Notes: a model not told the origin generated them from the letters alone. A stretch of DNA of 64,000 bases from Lachnospiraceae bacterium (GCA_902363835.1 CABJBM010000008.1:124001-188000); one strand, 5' to 3'; shown: positions 34,011 through 43,037, numbered from the stretch's first letter. Numbers and translations: made by a program.

Positions 34011-34934
34011 TTATTCACCTCCGGCATTTTCTGTTGCTTTTCTTGTTACCTTAGTCATAATAACTGTCAGAATTGCAACAATGATAAACAGCACCCATGC
34101 CATTGCAGAGGCCTTTCCCATCTTTAAATAGGTAAATGCATTATGGAACACATACAAAGGATACATGAGAATGGAGTTTTCCGGGCCGCCGGCAGCGCTT
34201 CCGCCTTTTACACCGGCATTTGCAGTAACAATGATGTACACCTGTTGGAAATACTGAAATGCATTGATGGTACTTAAAATGGCCTGATATACCAGCACAT
34301 GAGCAATGCACGGCACTGTAATGTGGATAAATCTGGAAACTCTTCCTGCTCCGTCAATTTCAGCGGATTCATAGTAGCTTCTTGGCACTGATTGTAAAGC
34401 TGACATGCAGACCAGCATCATGGTTCCTGTGTTCCAGGTTCCCATAAGCACCAGAGCCCACTTGGTATAATGGGCATCCATAAGCCACGCCGGCCCGCTG
34501 ATCCCAAACCAGCTTAATACGTTATTGATGTAACCATAAGTAGGATCAAACATCCAGATCCATACCATAGTTGCCGCAACCATGGGGATTACGGAAGGCA
34601 GGAAAAATGCTGTCCTGACTAACCCCCGCCCCTTAAAATTGCTGCATACGATACTGGCCAGAAGCAGCGCTACGAACAAGTTGATGGGCGTAGACACAAA
34701 GGCCATAAATAAAGTATTTCCCAAACTTTTCCAAACAAGGGGATCACTGAAGATGTCTTTGAAATTATCAAGTCCCACCCACTGGGGAGCTGTTACGGCA
34801 TTGAACTTTGTAAGGCTGTAATACAGAGAGCTTATTAACGGATATACGCTAAAAGCCAGAAAGCCCAGAATCCACGGAGATGAAAACAGCAGCCCGTTTA
34901 TAAAATCCCGCTGTGTTGCGCTTCGTCCCTTCAT
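34011..34934 (-). CDS. Carbohydrate ABC transporter permease (MalF/UgpA type)
   Basis: 307 residues, six helices after a basic cytoplasmic N-terminus. SPWILGFLAFSVYPLISSLYYS is cut into the typical first helix, and YESAEIDGAGRVSRFIHIT is the EAA loop. It forms the membrane channel with the MalG-type subunit and receives its ligand from the lipoprotein at 35016. Confidence 0.92.
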   Translation of the reverse strand: MKGRSATQRDFINGLLFSSPWILGFLAFSVYPLISSLYYSLTKFNAVTAPQWVGLDNFKDIFSDPLVWKSLGNTLFMAFVSTPINLFVALLLASIVCSNFKGRGLVRTAFFLPSVIPMVAATMVWIWMFDPTYGYINNVLSWFGISGPAWLMDAHYTKWALVLMGTWNTGTMMLVCMSALQSVPRSYYESAEIDGAGRVSRFIHITVPCIAHVLVYQAILSTINAFQYFQQVYIIVTANAGVKGGSAAGGPENSILMYPLYVFHNAFTYLKMGKASAMAWVLFIIVAILTVIMTKVTRKATENAGGE

Positions 34935-35015
34935 TCCTTTTCCCCTCTCAAAAATTAATATCAGGGCACTGCAATATGCAGATTTCTGCTTACAGCGCCC
35001 CTCATAAGTGAATTG

Positions 35016-36359
35016 TTATTTTAAATTTGCACTCTGACTTACAAGAGCTTTCAGTGCTTCTTCAGGAGTCTTTGCGCCTGAGTAGACGGTATCCAGTGTG
35101 GCATTAATCATAGATATGTATTCATCATAATCTGCCATTGCCGGATACTGAATGCCCTTCTCCAGCTTCAGTGCGTCAATAAATTCTGTAAATCCAGGAA
35201 CTGCTTTGATATCAGCATCATCGTATAAAGCTTTTACAGCCGGAAGATTTCCTGTTCCAAGGTCAATGATCTTGGCGCCTTCCTGACTGCAGAGCCATTT
35301 TGTAAAGTCCCAGGCCCCTTCTTTGTTTTTAGCCATTGCAGGCACTGCCACGGAATCGGTTTCGTAACGGCTGGTTCCTCTTAAATCCGGGTTTGCCTCT
35401 GTTCCGGGGATCAGGGTAATGCCGTAATCAACGGTTGAATTAAAGTTTTTCATCATAGTCGGCAGCCAGGAACCGTCGAGACGGAACAGCTGCTTGCCCT
35501 GGAAAAACATATCCTGCTCTGTATAACGGTTTGTATTTGCCGTTCCGATAAAGCCATCCAGAGCTTTTCCGCCAAACTGGTTTCTGTATTTTACGTTCAT
35601 ATTAAGACTGTCTAAAATACCTGCGTTATCCGGGGTAACATTGGAATCCTCATCCCACCATCTTCCGCCAAAGCCATAAATCAGCTCCTGTCTGGCAGAA
35701 GCATATGGGAATAAGGGATATCCAAGCACCTCAATATTTCCGCTGCCATCTACCTTCGTAGCCTTTACTGCCATCTCATACATCTCTTCCATGGTTTTTG
35801 GCGGCTCAGTGTAACCGGCTTCCTTCAGCAGATCCTTGTTGTAATACATCTGGATGGTATAGGCATCAAGAGGAAGGGCATAAATTTCTCTGTCAATGGT
35901 ATTTGCATTCACAGCCTGTTCTGAATAAATGGAGGTATCAAAGGATTCCTTATCTGCATATGGCTGCAGGCTTTCCAGCAACCCATTTTTCTGATACTGA
36001 ACCACGGTCTGGTTGCTTATTTTGATGACATCAGGTGATTCGTTGCTGCTCATGGCTACGATTACCTTCTGCGCATCCGTAACACTTAATCCTTCCACCT
36101 TATAATTGCTCTGGGAAGCGTTGTACTCACTGATGGCTTTCTCATAGACAGCTGCTTCATCACCTGTGTTGTTGTACCAGAAAGTGATCACCTGAGCTTC
36201 CTTGTTTTCTGCCGGGGCTGATGTTTCCCCACCGGTCGTCTCCGCGCCGGCTGCTGTAGTCTGCGCAGAAGTGGTCTGTGTTGTTGAACCGCCGCCGCAG
36301 CCTGTAACCGCCAATGCGGCCATACCTGCAGCCATGATAATACTAATTGCTCTTTTCAT
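35016..36359 (-). CDS. Sugar ABC transporter substrate-binding lipoprotein
   Basis: 447 residues of extracellular solute-binding family 1. The lipobox LAVTGCGGG anchors it outside. A Thr/Ala/Gly-rich linker follows, then VITFWYNNTGDEAAVYEKAI, the usual N-terminal lobe start of CUT1 binding proteins. First gene of the operon, with promoter at 36436-36464 and putative operators around it. Ligand unknown; operon content suggests an amino-sugar-containing oligosaccharide or glycopeptide. Confidence 0.9.
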   Translation of the reverse strand: MKRAISIIMAAGMAALAVTGCGGGSTTQTTSAQTTAAGAETTGGETSAPAENKEAQVITFWYNNTGDEAAVYEKAISEYNASQSNYKVEGLSVTDAQKVIVAMSSNESPDVIKISNQTVVQYQKNGLLESLQPYADKESFDTSIYSEQAVNANTIDREIYALPLDAYTIQMYYNKDLLKEAGYTEPPKTMEEMYEMAVKATKVDGSGNIEVLGYPLFPYASARQELIYGFGGRWWDEDSNVTPDNAGILDSLNMNVKYRNQFGGKALDGFIGTANTNRYTEQDMFFQGKQLFRLDGSWLPTMMKNFNSTVDYGITLIPGTEANPDLRGTSRYETDSVAVPAMAKNKEGAWDFTKWLCSQEGAKIIDLGTGNLPAVKALYDDADIKAVPGFTEFIDALKLEKGIQYPAMADYDEYISMINATLDTVYSGAKTPEEALKALVSQSANLK

Positions 36360-36394
36360 AAATTACCTCCTTATAAAAGTACGCTTTGAACTTT

Positions 36395-36414
36395 TTGTTG
36401 ATTGACTTTCAACA
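36395..36414. promoter_or_regulatory. Candidate operator of the YheO/DauR-like regulator
   Basis: TGTTGA and TCAACA form a perfect inverted repeat with a 7-base spacer inside 36395-36414. Additional half sites are TCAACAA at 36461, TTCAACA at 36524 and TTGTTGAAA at 36589. They flank both divergent promoters, so one regulator may control both directions. Confidence 0.55.
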
Positions 36415-36435
36415 TTTTGTTTAACTCATAATCAA

Positions 36436-36464
36436 TATATACTATACTTCTTATCTTTTGTCAA
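36436..36464 (-). promoter_or_regulatory. Sigma-A promoter of the ten-gene operon
   Basis: Reverse strand TTGACA (complement of 36459-36464), 17-bp spacer, TATATA (complement of 36436-36441). The inverted repeat at 36395-36414 lies just after the expected start, a position suited to repression. Confidence 0.75.
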
Positions 36465-36610
36465 CAATAACAATCCAGTATTTTTTTATTTTTTGTTTGT
36501 TTTTTATAATCTTTCTTTTTAGCTTCAACAAATAATAGATTATCGCTGGACTTTATCTCACATTTCATTTATAATTTACTTAGACATTTTGTTGAAAGGA
36601 TAAAATTACT

Positions 36611-37252
36611 ATGGGATATGTTTCTGATAACTTAAACCTGTTGTCTGATATCGCCAAATGCATTGCAATGCAATTCGGGGAAAACTGTGAAGTGGTTCTG
36701 CATGATCTCACCCTGCCCTATGACCAGACCATCGTTGCAATCTGGAACGGGCATGTGACCGGAAGAAAGGTGGGAGACGGGGGCACTAACGCAGGACTGG
36801 AGATTTTAAAAGGCTCCGCATCACCAGATGATCAGTACAGCTATATTAATGCCACACCTACCGGCCGGATTTTGCGTTCTTCCAGCAAGTACTTCCGTGA
36901 CGAATATGGAAAAGTCAACGGAAGTCTGTGCATCAATTTAGATATTACAGATATAATCAAGTGTGAAAACACCTTAAAGTCCTTTACCTGCTCCGGCTCA
37001 TCCACCATTCCCCAGTCTCCGGAACTGTTTGTGGGAAATGTTGATGAACTGCTGGAAATCATGATGAAAGAAGCGGTAAACATGACTGGAAAAACCGTGG
37101 GAAATTTAACAAAAGAGGAGAAAGTGGCTATTGTCCACAGCCTGGACGGCAAGGGATTTTTCCTGATTAAGAAAGCTGCGGAAAAGCTGGCCGACTTTCT
37201 GGGATTGTCCAGATACAGCATTTATAACTATTTGAATGAAACCACTCATTAA
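36611..37252 (+). CDS. YheO/DauR-family PAS-HTH transcriptional regulator
   Basis: 213 residues. Residues 5-115 are a YheO-like PAS domain (DIAKCIAMQFGENCEVVLHD, YFRDEYGKVNGSLCINLDIT). The C-terminal 60 form an HTH_22 DNA-binding domain (KEEKVAIVHSLDGKGFFLIK, ADFLGLSRYSIYNYL). A characterised relative, DauR, represses D-arginine catabolism, and related proteins regulate RidA-linked D-amino acid genes. The divergent operon carries exactly such genes, so it is the probable regulator. A weak promoter TGGACT-17-TATAAT lies at 36547-36575; the ribosome site is AAAGGATAAA. Confidence 0.87.
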   Translation: MGYVSDNLNLLSDIAKCIAMQFGENCEVVLHDLTLPYDQTIVAIWNGHVTGRKVGDGGTNAGLEILKGSASPDDQYSYINATPTGRILRSSSKYFRDEYGKVNGSLCINLDITDIIKCENTLKSFTCSGSSTIPQSPELFVGNVDELLEIMMKEAVNMTGKTVGNLTKEEKVAIVHSLDGKGFFLIKKAAEKLADFLGLSRYSIYNYLNETTH

Positions 37253-37278
37253 TCTGATGCAGCCGTTAAAATCAAAGA

Positions 37279-37326
37279 AGGTTCTTCCAAAAGCCCTGAA
37301 ATGGCTTGAGGAAGAACCTCCTTTTA
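37279..37326. terminator. Bidirectional terminator between the regulator and the jet operon
   Basis: AGGTTCTTCC (37279-37288) with GGAAGAACCT (37310-37319), extended inside by AAGCC/GGCTT, then CCTTTTAAT on the plus strand and a T-rich stretch on the reverse strand. It serves two convergent genes. Confidence 0.85.
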
Positions 37327-37378
37327 ATGTAAAAATGAAGGACAACTGCCGCTTTATTTTATTTCACTGGTAATCACA

Positions 37379-40300
37379 TCAATCATCCTCTGCATCAATC
37401 TCCTCTTCATCAAGTTCCTTCATCAGTTCCGAAAAGCTTTCCCGCTCAAATTCCTGAATGGATATGGACTTTTTATTGGGATTGGCAAACACAAAGGTCT
37501 TGTCCACGTTTTCCACATAGTTCTGGATCTTGTCATTGGTTGCACTGATAATGGCCTGGAACCCCAGTCCCCGGATCAGCTCAATACAGCTTGCCACCTT
37601 TTCTGCATCCATCTTGGAAAACGCCTCATCAAGCACCACCAGGCGAAGGGTAGGATTCCTCTGTATTTTGGGGGATAAGTTAATCCGGTAAGCCTGGGCA
37701 AAGCTGGCAAGTAAGGCTACGTAAAGGGGATTCTGCCCCTCTCCTCCGGAATTCTTCTTGATCATCTTGCTTAAACGGATTTTAATGACCTCATCCTCGT
37801 TTTGGATGATCTGCTGCATATCAAAAGATAAATATGTCCGGTAATCCGCATACTTATCCATGTTCCGCTTGGCTTCCTCCATCTGGTCGGCGGTGGCGTT
37901 TTCCGGCGGGATGAAGATGTTTATTAAGTCATTGATGATTTCCCCGTACTGGCTCTCATGTTCCATGGTAAACAAGTCCATCTGATTATCCAGAGAATCC
38001 GTAAGATGGGCGGGATTTACTTCCAGGGAATCATCCATGAACATATCGTAATACCTTCCGTCAGGTCCCTTGTTTCTTCCAATGACAAACTGATACTTGT
38101 CCTTGCCAAAATCCAGCTTGCTGATGATCCTGTTCAGCTCATCCTTTCGCAAAAGCGCATCCCTTATGGCACTCCTGATCTTGAACATGAAATCATCCTT
38201 AAAATGAAGGACAGCAGACTTTGCCTGCTCGGCAGCCATTTTTTTATATTCCTCTAAACTTCCGCACTCCATAAGCTCAAGAAGGCGGTCATATTCCTGG
38301 TTATCCTTTGCTGTCAGGGAGAAATTCCTGTTGGGATATTTTCTGGCATAATCACCTCTGGCGCCTACAAGGATCTGGAATGCCTGGTCACGGGCTTCCT
38401 CCGCTTTCCTGCATTCTCCGAAAAATTCATTCTTAAGCCGGTCGTACCGGTAATTTCCCTTGCTTTCCAAAATTTCCTTTATCTTGGATTCCAGTTCCTC
38501 ATCCGGTTCAAATTCCCGTTCTTTTAAGACCAGCTCTTCCTGTAATTGGAGAGATTCCCTGTGAAACCGTTCTATCTCACTGTTAATGCCAAAGATCAGC
38601 TTATCCACTGCCCTCTGCTCCGCCCTCTTTCTATCGCAAAGCTGCAGGATAGCTTCTCTTTCCTTTACCCAGCCTTCTACATCCTGGGCTTTCAGCTTTT
38701 CCAGCTTCTGCTCCAGCTGCCTGATCTCTTTTTCTTTTTCCTTTAAAGCCGCCATATCCTGCTGCCACTCTAAGTAAACACCGGTGTCCTCGCCTAAATC
38801 CTCCATGGATAAGATCCGCCGGCATTCCTTTAAAACCTGCTCCTGAGGTCTTTTTTCCTCTTCCATTGCAGCCAGGTTCTTTTCCAGAAGCCGGATTCTT
38901 CTCCGGACGCTGTCTTTTCCGATATAGGCATACTTCGTATAATTATCAGGATTCATATGCTGCAGACGGAAGGTATGATACAGCATACAGTCCGGGGTCA
39001 CTCCTATGCGGCAGCGGCGCAGCTCTTCTAAGTTCCTGCATTTTACTACCTTTCCTAAAAGCAGGCCAATGTACGGCTGTAAATAAGCCTCTCTCACCGT
39101 AATCTCTTCGGCAAGGCCGTCTTTCACCACTTCATAGGAACTCTTCCCCACCTTTTCCGTATCCAGGACAGCCACATTAAAATATTCCGCCTTGTCCAGT
39201 TCCCCGTAAACAGCCATTGCCGCTTCTGCGTAAGCCGGAGCAACTACCAGGGACAGCTTGTTATTGCCCAAATAGCCTTCCACCGCATTTCTCCAGGTCT
39301 CATCCCTGATATCCAGAAGATCCGCAAGCACATGAACCTCCACCGCCTTGCCGGTTTCCTCCAAAAGCCGCTGCTGGATCATGGATCTGGCCCGTTCCAG
39401 ATACTTTGGATACGCCTTATTTCCAGCCTTTAACTGAGCCAGCTCTTCACTTGTCTGCCGCTCCTTTTTCCTGATATCCCGAAGAATCCCTTCCGCCTCT
39501 TTCTGGGTCTCTTCTGTTTCCTTCCTCATTTCAGCAATGGACCGTTTCAGACGGTTCAGCTTTTCTTCATCAATGGTATTCTTTTCAAATTCTTCTATGT
39601 CCCATATGGTCTGGTTGGAGGTGGCTTCTTCATCGATCCATTCCTTTAACCTCTCCCCAATCTGAGACCACTTAGAAGAGCTTTTACTTAAATGGCTTAA
39701 CAATTCCCTTGCAGAGTCCAGCTGATTTTTCAAATCCTCGTAACCGGTGGAAGAAATCCGCCGGAGCAGCTCATTTCCCTGAATGGTTAAACCTTCCATC
39801 TGCCTTTCCAGGGCCGCTTTTTGCTCTTCCTGACGGCTTAAATCTTCTCTTGCAAGCCCGGACTTATCCGTCAGGGCCTGGATCCTGGCCTGATAATCCA
39901 GAATTTCCATCTTGCGGAAGAAATAAGTATTTTGACCTATCATCTCTTCCTTTTCCCGAACAGCCGAGAACTTTTCCCTCATTTCCTTTAAACAGGCGAT
40001 CTCCACCCCCGTGTCTTCGATCTTCTTTCTCATCCGCCCATACTGCATAACGCTTTCCTGCATGTCCTCAATATGGATGTCCTGCTCCATGCAGATATAT
40101 TCCTTTACAAAATCCTCCAGCTTAATGTTCATTCGGAAGGGAATGGCCCGTTTGAACAAAAGGGGGAATTTTTCTGAATCAAGGCCGCCTAAATATACAT
40201 CATACAGCTGTCTGCGGAACCGTTCATTATGGGAGGTGGTGAAATAATCTTCTTTGGCATAAAGGGTCTGCAAATAAGCGGATACTTCCTGGGTTGTCAT

Positions 40301-40759
40301 GGTTCTGGAACCGGTGCGGTAGCTGTTTTCCCAGAGAGGGCCTTTGTGCCAGAAGAACTTTCTGGATATTTCATTGGTGGCCGTTTCCACGTCAAAAACG
40401 ATCCCAATGCACTGGCATTCCCCTGTATCCGTCCGTTTCAGTTCCAGGACAATGGTGGTGGAAAAATTCTGGTTTCTCAAATAGGCGAAATCATTGTTCT
40501 CACCAATGTTCACCATTCCCCGCAAATATTCGATCAAATTCCTATCCGAGTCATCGGCGGCCGCTTTGTTAAAGAATCCCCGGCCATCGGTATTGGCGTA
40601 AAGTAAAATCTGCATGGCATCAATGACCGTGGACTTTCCGCTGCCGGAATGACCGGTAAAGAAATTGATCTCCTGGTTAAAGGATAAGGTTTTCCTGCTG
40701 ATATAATGCCAGTTATTAAGGAGTATCCTGGACAGGGCTTCAAATTTCTGGTTCGTCAT
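37379..40759 (-). CDS. SMC-like ATPase, JetC/MukB type
   Basis: 1126 residues. Walker A FTGHSGSGKST at residues 35-44. Long coiled-coil stretches run from about 280 to 470 and 650 to 850 (rich in E, K, Q, L), with a hinge-like globular region between. Signature KNSGGEGQNPLYVALLAS and Walker B LRLVVLDEAFSKMD near the C-terminus. All ATPase motifs are intact. It matches the MukB/JetC class that, with kleisin and kite subunits, extrudes DNA loops. ATG 40759 is preferred (AAGGAG nine bases upstream). It overlaps the preceding gene by 20 bases. The operon stops here: no JetD-like gene follows. Confidence 0.87.
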   Translation of the reverse strand: MTNQKFEALSRILLNNWHYISRKTLSFNQEINFFTGHSGSGKSTVIDAMQILLYANTDGRGFFNKAAADDSDRNLIEYLRGMVNIGENNDFAYLRNQNFSTTIVLELKRTDTGECQCIGIVFDVETATNEISRKFFWHKGPLWENSYRTGSRTMTTQEVSAYLQTLYAKEDYFTTSHNERFRRQLYDVYLGGLDSEKFPLLFKRAIPFRMNIKLEDFVKEYICMEQDIHIEDMQESVMQYGRMRKKIEDTGVEIACLKEMREKFSAVREKEEMIGQNTYFFRKMEILDYQARIQALTDKSGLAREDLSRQEEQKAALERQMEGLTIQGNELLRRISSTGYEDLKNQLDSARELLSHLSKSSSKWSQIGERLKEWIDEEATSNQTIWDIEEFEKNTIDEEKLNRLKRSIAEMRKETEETQKEAEGILRDIRKKERQTSEELAQLKAGNKAYPKYLERARSMIQQRLLEETGKAVEVHVLADLLDIRDETWRNAVEGYLGNNKLSLVVAPAYAEAAMAVYGELDKAEYFNVAVLDTEKVGKSSYEVVKDGLAEEITVREAYLQPYIGLLLGKVVKCRNLEELRRCRIGVTPDCMLYHTFRLQHMNPDNYTKYAYIGKDSVRRRIRLLEKNLAAMEEEKRPQEQVLKECRRILSMEDLGEDTGVYLEWQQDMAALKEKEKEIRQLEQKLEKLKAQDVEGWVKEREAILQLCDRKRAEQRAVDKLIFGINSEIERFHRESLQLQEELVLKEREFEPDEELESKIKEILESKGNYRYDRLKNEFFGECRKAEEARDQAFQILVGARGDYARKYPNRNFSLTAKDNQEYDRLLELMECGSLEEYKKMAAEQAKSAVLHFKDDFMFKIRSAIRDALLRKDELNRIISKLDFGKDKYQFVIGRNKGPDGRYYDMFMDDSLEVNPAHLTDSLDNQMDLFTMEHESQYGEIINDLINIFIPPENATADQMEEAKRNMDKYADYRTYLSFDMQQIIQNEDEVIKIRLSKMIKKNSGGEGQNPLYVALLASFAQAYRINLSPKIQRNPTLRLVVLDEAFSKMDAEKVASCIELIRGLGFQAIISATNDKIQNYVENVDKTFVFANPNKKSISIQEFERESFSELMKELDEEEIDAEDD

Positions 40760-41390
40760 CGTCATCTTCTCCTTCTCCAAGTGCTTCCAGCATGGCCCGC
40801 ACATCATCTCCAAACAGCACCACATTGATGCAGGGATAAATGATCATTCGGCTGTCTCCATCCAAGTCCTCCAAAATATCAAGAGGCTCCAGAATTTGAT
40901 ATTTTTTTAACAGAGCGATTGCCCGGCGAATCTCTGTTGGGGAAGGCTGCTTCTTAAATAAACGGTAATTGCCCAACTTCTCATGGATCTCGCTTAATGT
41001 GGTGTAAATGTTGACACTGGTGGAAACTGCCGCCATCTGTTCATCGTAGATCAGTTTTAAGATCAGCAGATAAAGGGTGGCAAGCTTTGGAAGCTTGTCT
41101 CCCACCGTGGTCTCTCCCTGGATATAAATAATGCCCAGCTGGCTGTTTTCCAGAACCGATACCCCGCTGACGGCAAGGTAGGCCCGGATGAATTCCAAAT
41201 GCTTGTTGCATATTTTAAATTCCGGATTATAGGCAAACCTGCCGGAACGCTTGTCGTACTTGTGCTCCAGAACAAAGGTCTGCTGGAGAAGAAGTCTTAA
41301 TCCTGCCCTTACTTCTTCCTTTTCCCCCTGTCCCAATGCGTCAAAATATGGAATCTGGCTGATGATGCCAGCACTTTCTTCATAGGTCAT
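40740..41390 (-). CDS. JetB-like kite subunit (DUF4194)
   Basis: 216 residues. DUF4194 features: the N-terminal ISQIPYFDALGQGEKEEVRA, the winged-helix-like KLGNYRLFKKQPSPTEIRRA and the Pro/Leu-rich strand YQILEPLDILEDLDGDSRMI. The C-terminus is very acidic (EGEDDDDEPEI). In Wadjet/MukBEF-type complexes this protein (MukE/JetB) bridges kleisin and ATPase. ATGA overlap with the upstream gene indicates coupled synthesis in a fixed ratio. Confidence 0.82.
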   Translation of the reverse strand: MTYEESAGIISQIPYFDALGQGEKEEVRAGLRLLLQQTFVLEHKYDKRSGRFAYNPEFKICNKHLEFIRAYLAVSGVSVLENSQLGIIYIQGETTVGDKLPKLATLYLLILKLIYDEQMAAVSTSVNIYTTLSEIHEKLGNYRLFKKQPSPTEIRRAIALLKKYQILEPLDILEDLDGDSRMIIYPCINVVLFGDDVRAMLEALGEGEDDDDEPEI

Positions 41391-42784
41391 GATTCTTTCC
41401 TCCTTACAAATACCAGCTTTGGATATCGGTATCTGCCGTTGTCAATGAGCTCCGCCTCCTGATCCTCCACCTGATACAGGCTTTTCCTTCTGGTGGAATA
41501 ATCATAGGCCAGGATCAGCTTTTCAAACTCCTCAGGGGAACCCACCGTATCTTTCCTTATCTCCATACGGCCGTTTTCCAGATGGGATTCAATATAGCTT
41601 TCAATTTCCTTCCGGCTGTAGCGGCTTTTTAAACGGTTTAATTCCAGGATCTCCTCCATGGTAAGCTCCGCGGGTGTTTCCTCCTGCATTAAGTTCTCCT
41701 TAAAGCCGGATCTGGCTCTTCTCTTTTTGTAGAGAGACTTTTCAGAGAGAACGGATATCTGGGATAAGTTCATAAGGCTTCCCACTTCCTTCACGGCCTC
41801 ATCCTGGTCCTCAGTTTCAGAAAGGTGATTTAAAAGCCTGATCACAAGCCCCTTCATGTTATCCTCCTGGTTTAATAAGTAATTAAGCCTTGTAACCGTT
41901 GCCCGGATATACCGGGAATGCTCCCTGTCCATATTGGCAATGCGGTGTTCAATATCATCAAATCCTCTTTCAATCTGGTCCAGCTTTTCCCCAATATCCC
42001 CGGCAGTCACCTTCTGCCCGCTGCGGCGGCTCATCTGTTCCATCCATTCCACATCTTCCCGCATGGAGCTGATCCACCGCTTAATATCATTTTTGTAAAG
42101 ATAGAAATTATCTGAGGTCTTCAGCATGTGGTATTTCTTTTTTACGATTTCCTCCACATACCCTTCTAAATGTTCCTTTAACAGCTCCCCATATGCCTTC
42201 TGCTCCAAAAGACTTGCAAAGAACTTATCCATGTTGTGAAGCATGTCCTGCAAAGTCTTGTTAAGCCGCTTTGTATTGATATAAGCCGTATTTAAAAGGC
42301 TTACACCGGCCCTTGGATCATTTTTCAGGGAAAAGAGGATGGCGTAGACGTTCTGGATATAAATCTGGGTCTCATCCTCTTCATCACTTGCAAGCTTAAA
42401 AAAGGCCTCAATCATGACGGCGGCATAATCAGGGATCACAATATTCACCGTCATGGAGGCATAATCATCCACTTTCCGAAGCCAGCCTGCCCTTAACAGC
42501 CAGTTTAAGACCCTGACTGCGGTTGGCTCTAAGGCATCCGCCTCATCTTCCAGTTCATCCTGCCAGATGACCAGACGTTTTGCGGTAAAATATTCCTCCA
42601 GAACCTGAATGCACACCTCGCGGCTTAAAAAGTAGTTGCTGTATTCATATTCCTCATTGATTTTTAACAAAGCTTCTATGTAGGTGGACCGGTTAATGGA
42701 GCGGAACAATCCCCAGAACCGGTCGGGTATTTCATTCATCAGTATCATTTGTTTCTGCTTCATCTCCTGTTTTTCTGATTCCAA
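41387..42784 (-). CDS. JetA-like kleisin subunit (MukF type)
   Basis: About 465 residues. The N-terminal winged-helix region is IPDRFWGLFRSINRSTYIEA with NEEYEYSNYFLSREVCIQVL. A long helical middle and a C-terminal segment (YSTRRKSLYQVEDQEAELID) follow, as in JetA/MukF-like proteins. The start is uncertain: TTG 42784 gives the longest form, while ATG 42763 and ATG 42748 are alternatives. It is the first gene of the operon, after a leader of about 115 bases containing a terminator-like hairpin. Confidence 0.82.
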   Translation of the reverse strand: MESEKQEMKQKQMILMNEIPDRFWGLFRSINRSTYIEALLKINEEYEYSNYFLSREVCIQVLEEYFTAKRLVIWQDELEDEADALEPTAVRVLNWLLRAGWLRKVDDYASMTVNIVIPDYAAVMIEAFFKLASDEEDETQIYIQNVYAILFSLKNDPRAGVSLLNTAYINTKRLNKTLQDMLHNMDKFFASLLEQKAYGELLKEHLEGYVEEIVKKKYHMLKTSDNFYLYKNDIKRWISSMREDVEWMEQMSRRSGQKVTAGDIGEKLDQIERGFDDIEHRIANMDREHSRYIRATVTRLNYLLNQEDNMKGLVIRLLNHLSETEDQDEAVKEVGSLMNLSQISVLSEKSLYKKRRARSGFKENLMQEETPAELTMEEILELNRLKSRYSRKEIESYIESHLENGRMEIRKDTVGSPEEFEKLILAYDYSTRRKSLYQVEDQEAELIDNGRYRYPKLVFVRRKES

Positions 42785-42819
42785 CCATGAAGTAACGGCC
42801 TTATTCTATAAAAGCAGAC

Positions 42820-42853
42820 AAAAAGAAACGGCTATCATCACTTATGACAGCCG
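42820..42853 (-). terminator. Terminator-like hairpin in the leader of the jet operon
   Basis: Reverse strand CGGCTGTCAT and ATGATAGCCG (one G-U) around a 5-base loop, then TTTCTTTTTG. It lies between the promoter at 42906-42934 and the first gene, so it could reduce read-through (attenuation). AGGCCTT at the start of the leader is complementary to AAGGCC just before the gene and may form a competing fold. Confidence 0.6.
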
Positions 42854-42905
42854 AATGATCTTCGTTTTCACGGGTTTTTCTTTTAATCCAAGGCCTCTCT
42901 CCTTT

Positions 42906-42934
42906 ATTATAACAAAAATCCCCCTTTCTTACAA
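42906..42934 (-). promoter_or_regulatory. Sigma-A promoter of the jet operon
   Basis: Reverse strand TTGTAA (complement of 42929-42934), 17-bp spacer, TATAAT (complement of 42906-42911). Confidence 0.78.
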
Positions 42935-43008
42935 TAAAATTATGGTCTCGTCCTTATTCATCCCCCCAATAACCGGCCATATCCTGTCCTCTGTACTGAA
43001 AACTTTCA

Positions 43009-43037
43009 TTGCCCGCCCACATTCCTTATGGTATCAT
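43009..43037 (+). promoter_or_regulatory. Promoter of the AraC-type sensor gene
   Basis: TTGCCC (43009-43014), 17-bp spacer, TATCAT (43032-43037). The ribosome site TTAGGAG lies 10 bases before ATG 43082. Confidence 0.6.

Noticed and set aside
37253..37378. Possible remnant of jetD between the ATPase gene and the YheO-like regulator
   Set aside because: The interval is only about 125 bases and is mostly a bidirectional terminator; no TOPRIM-like sequence is visible.
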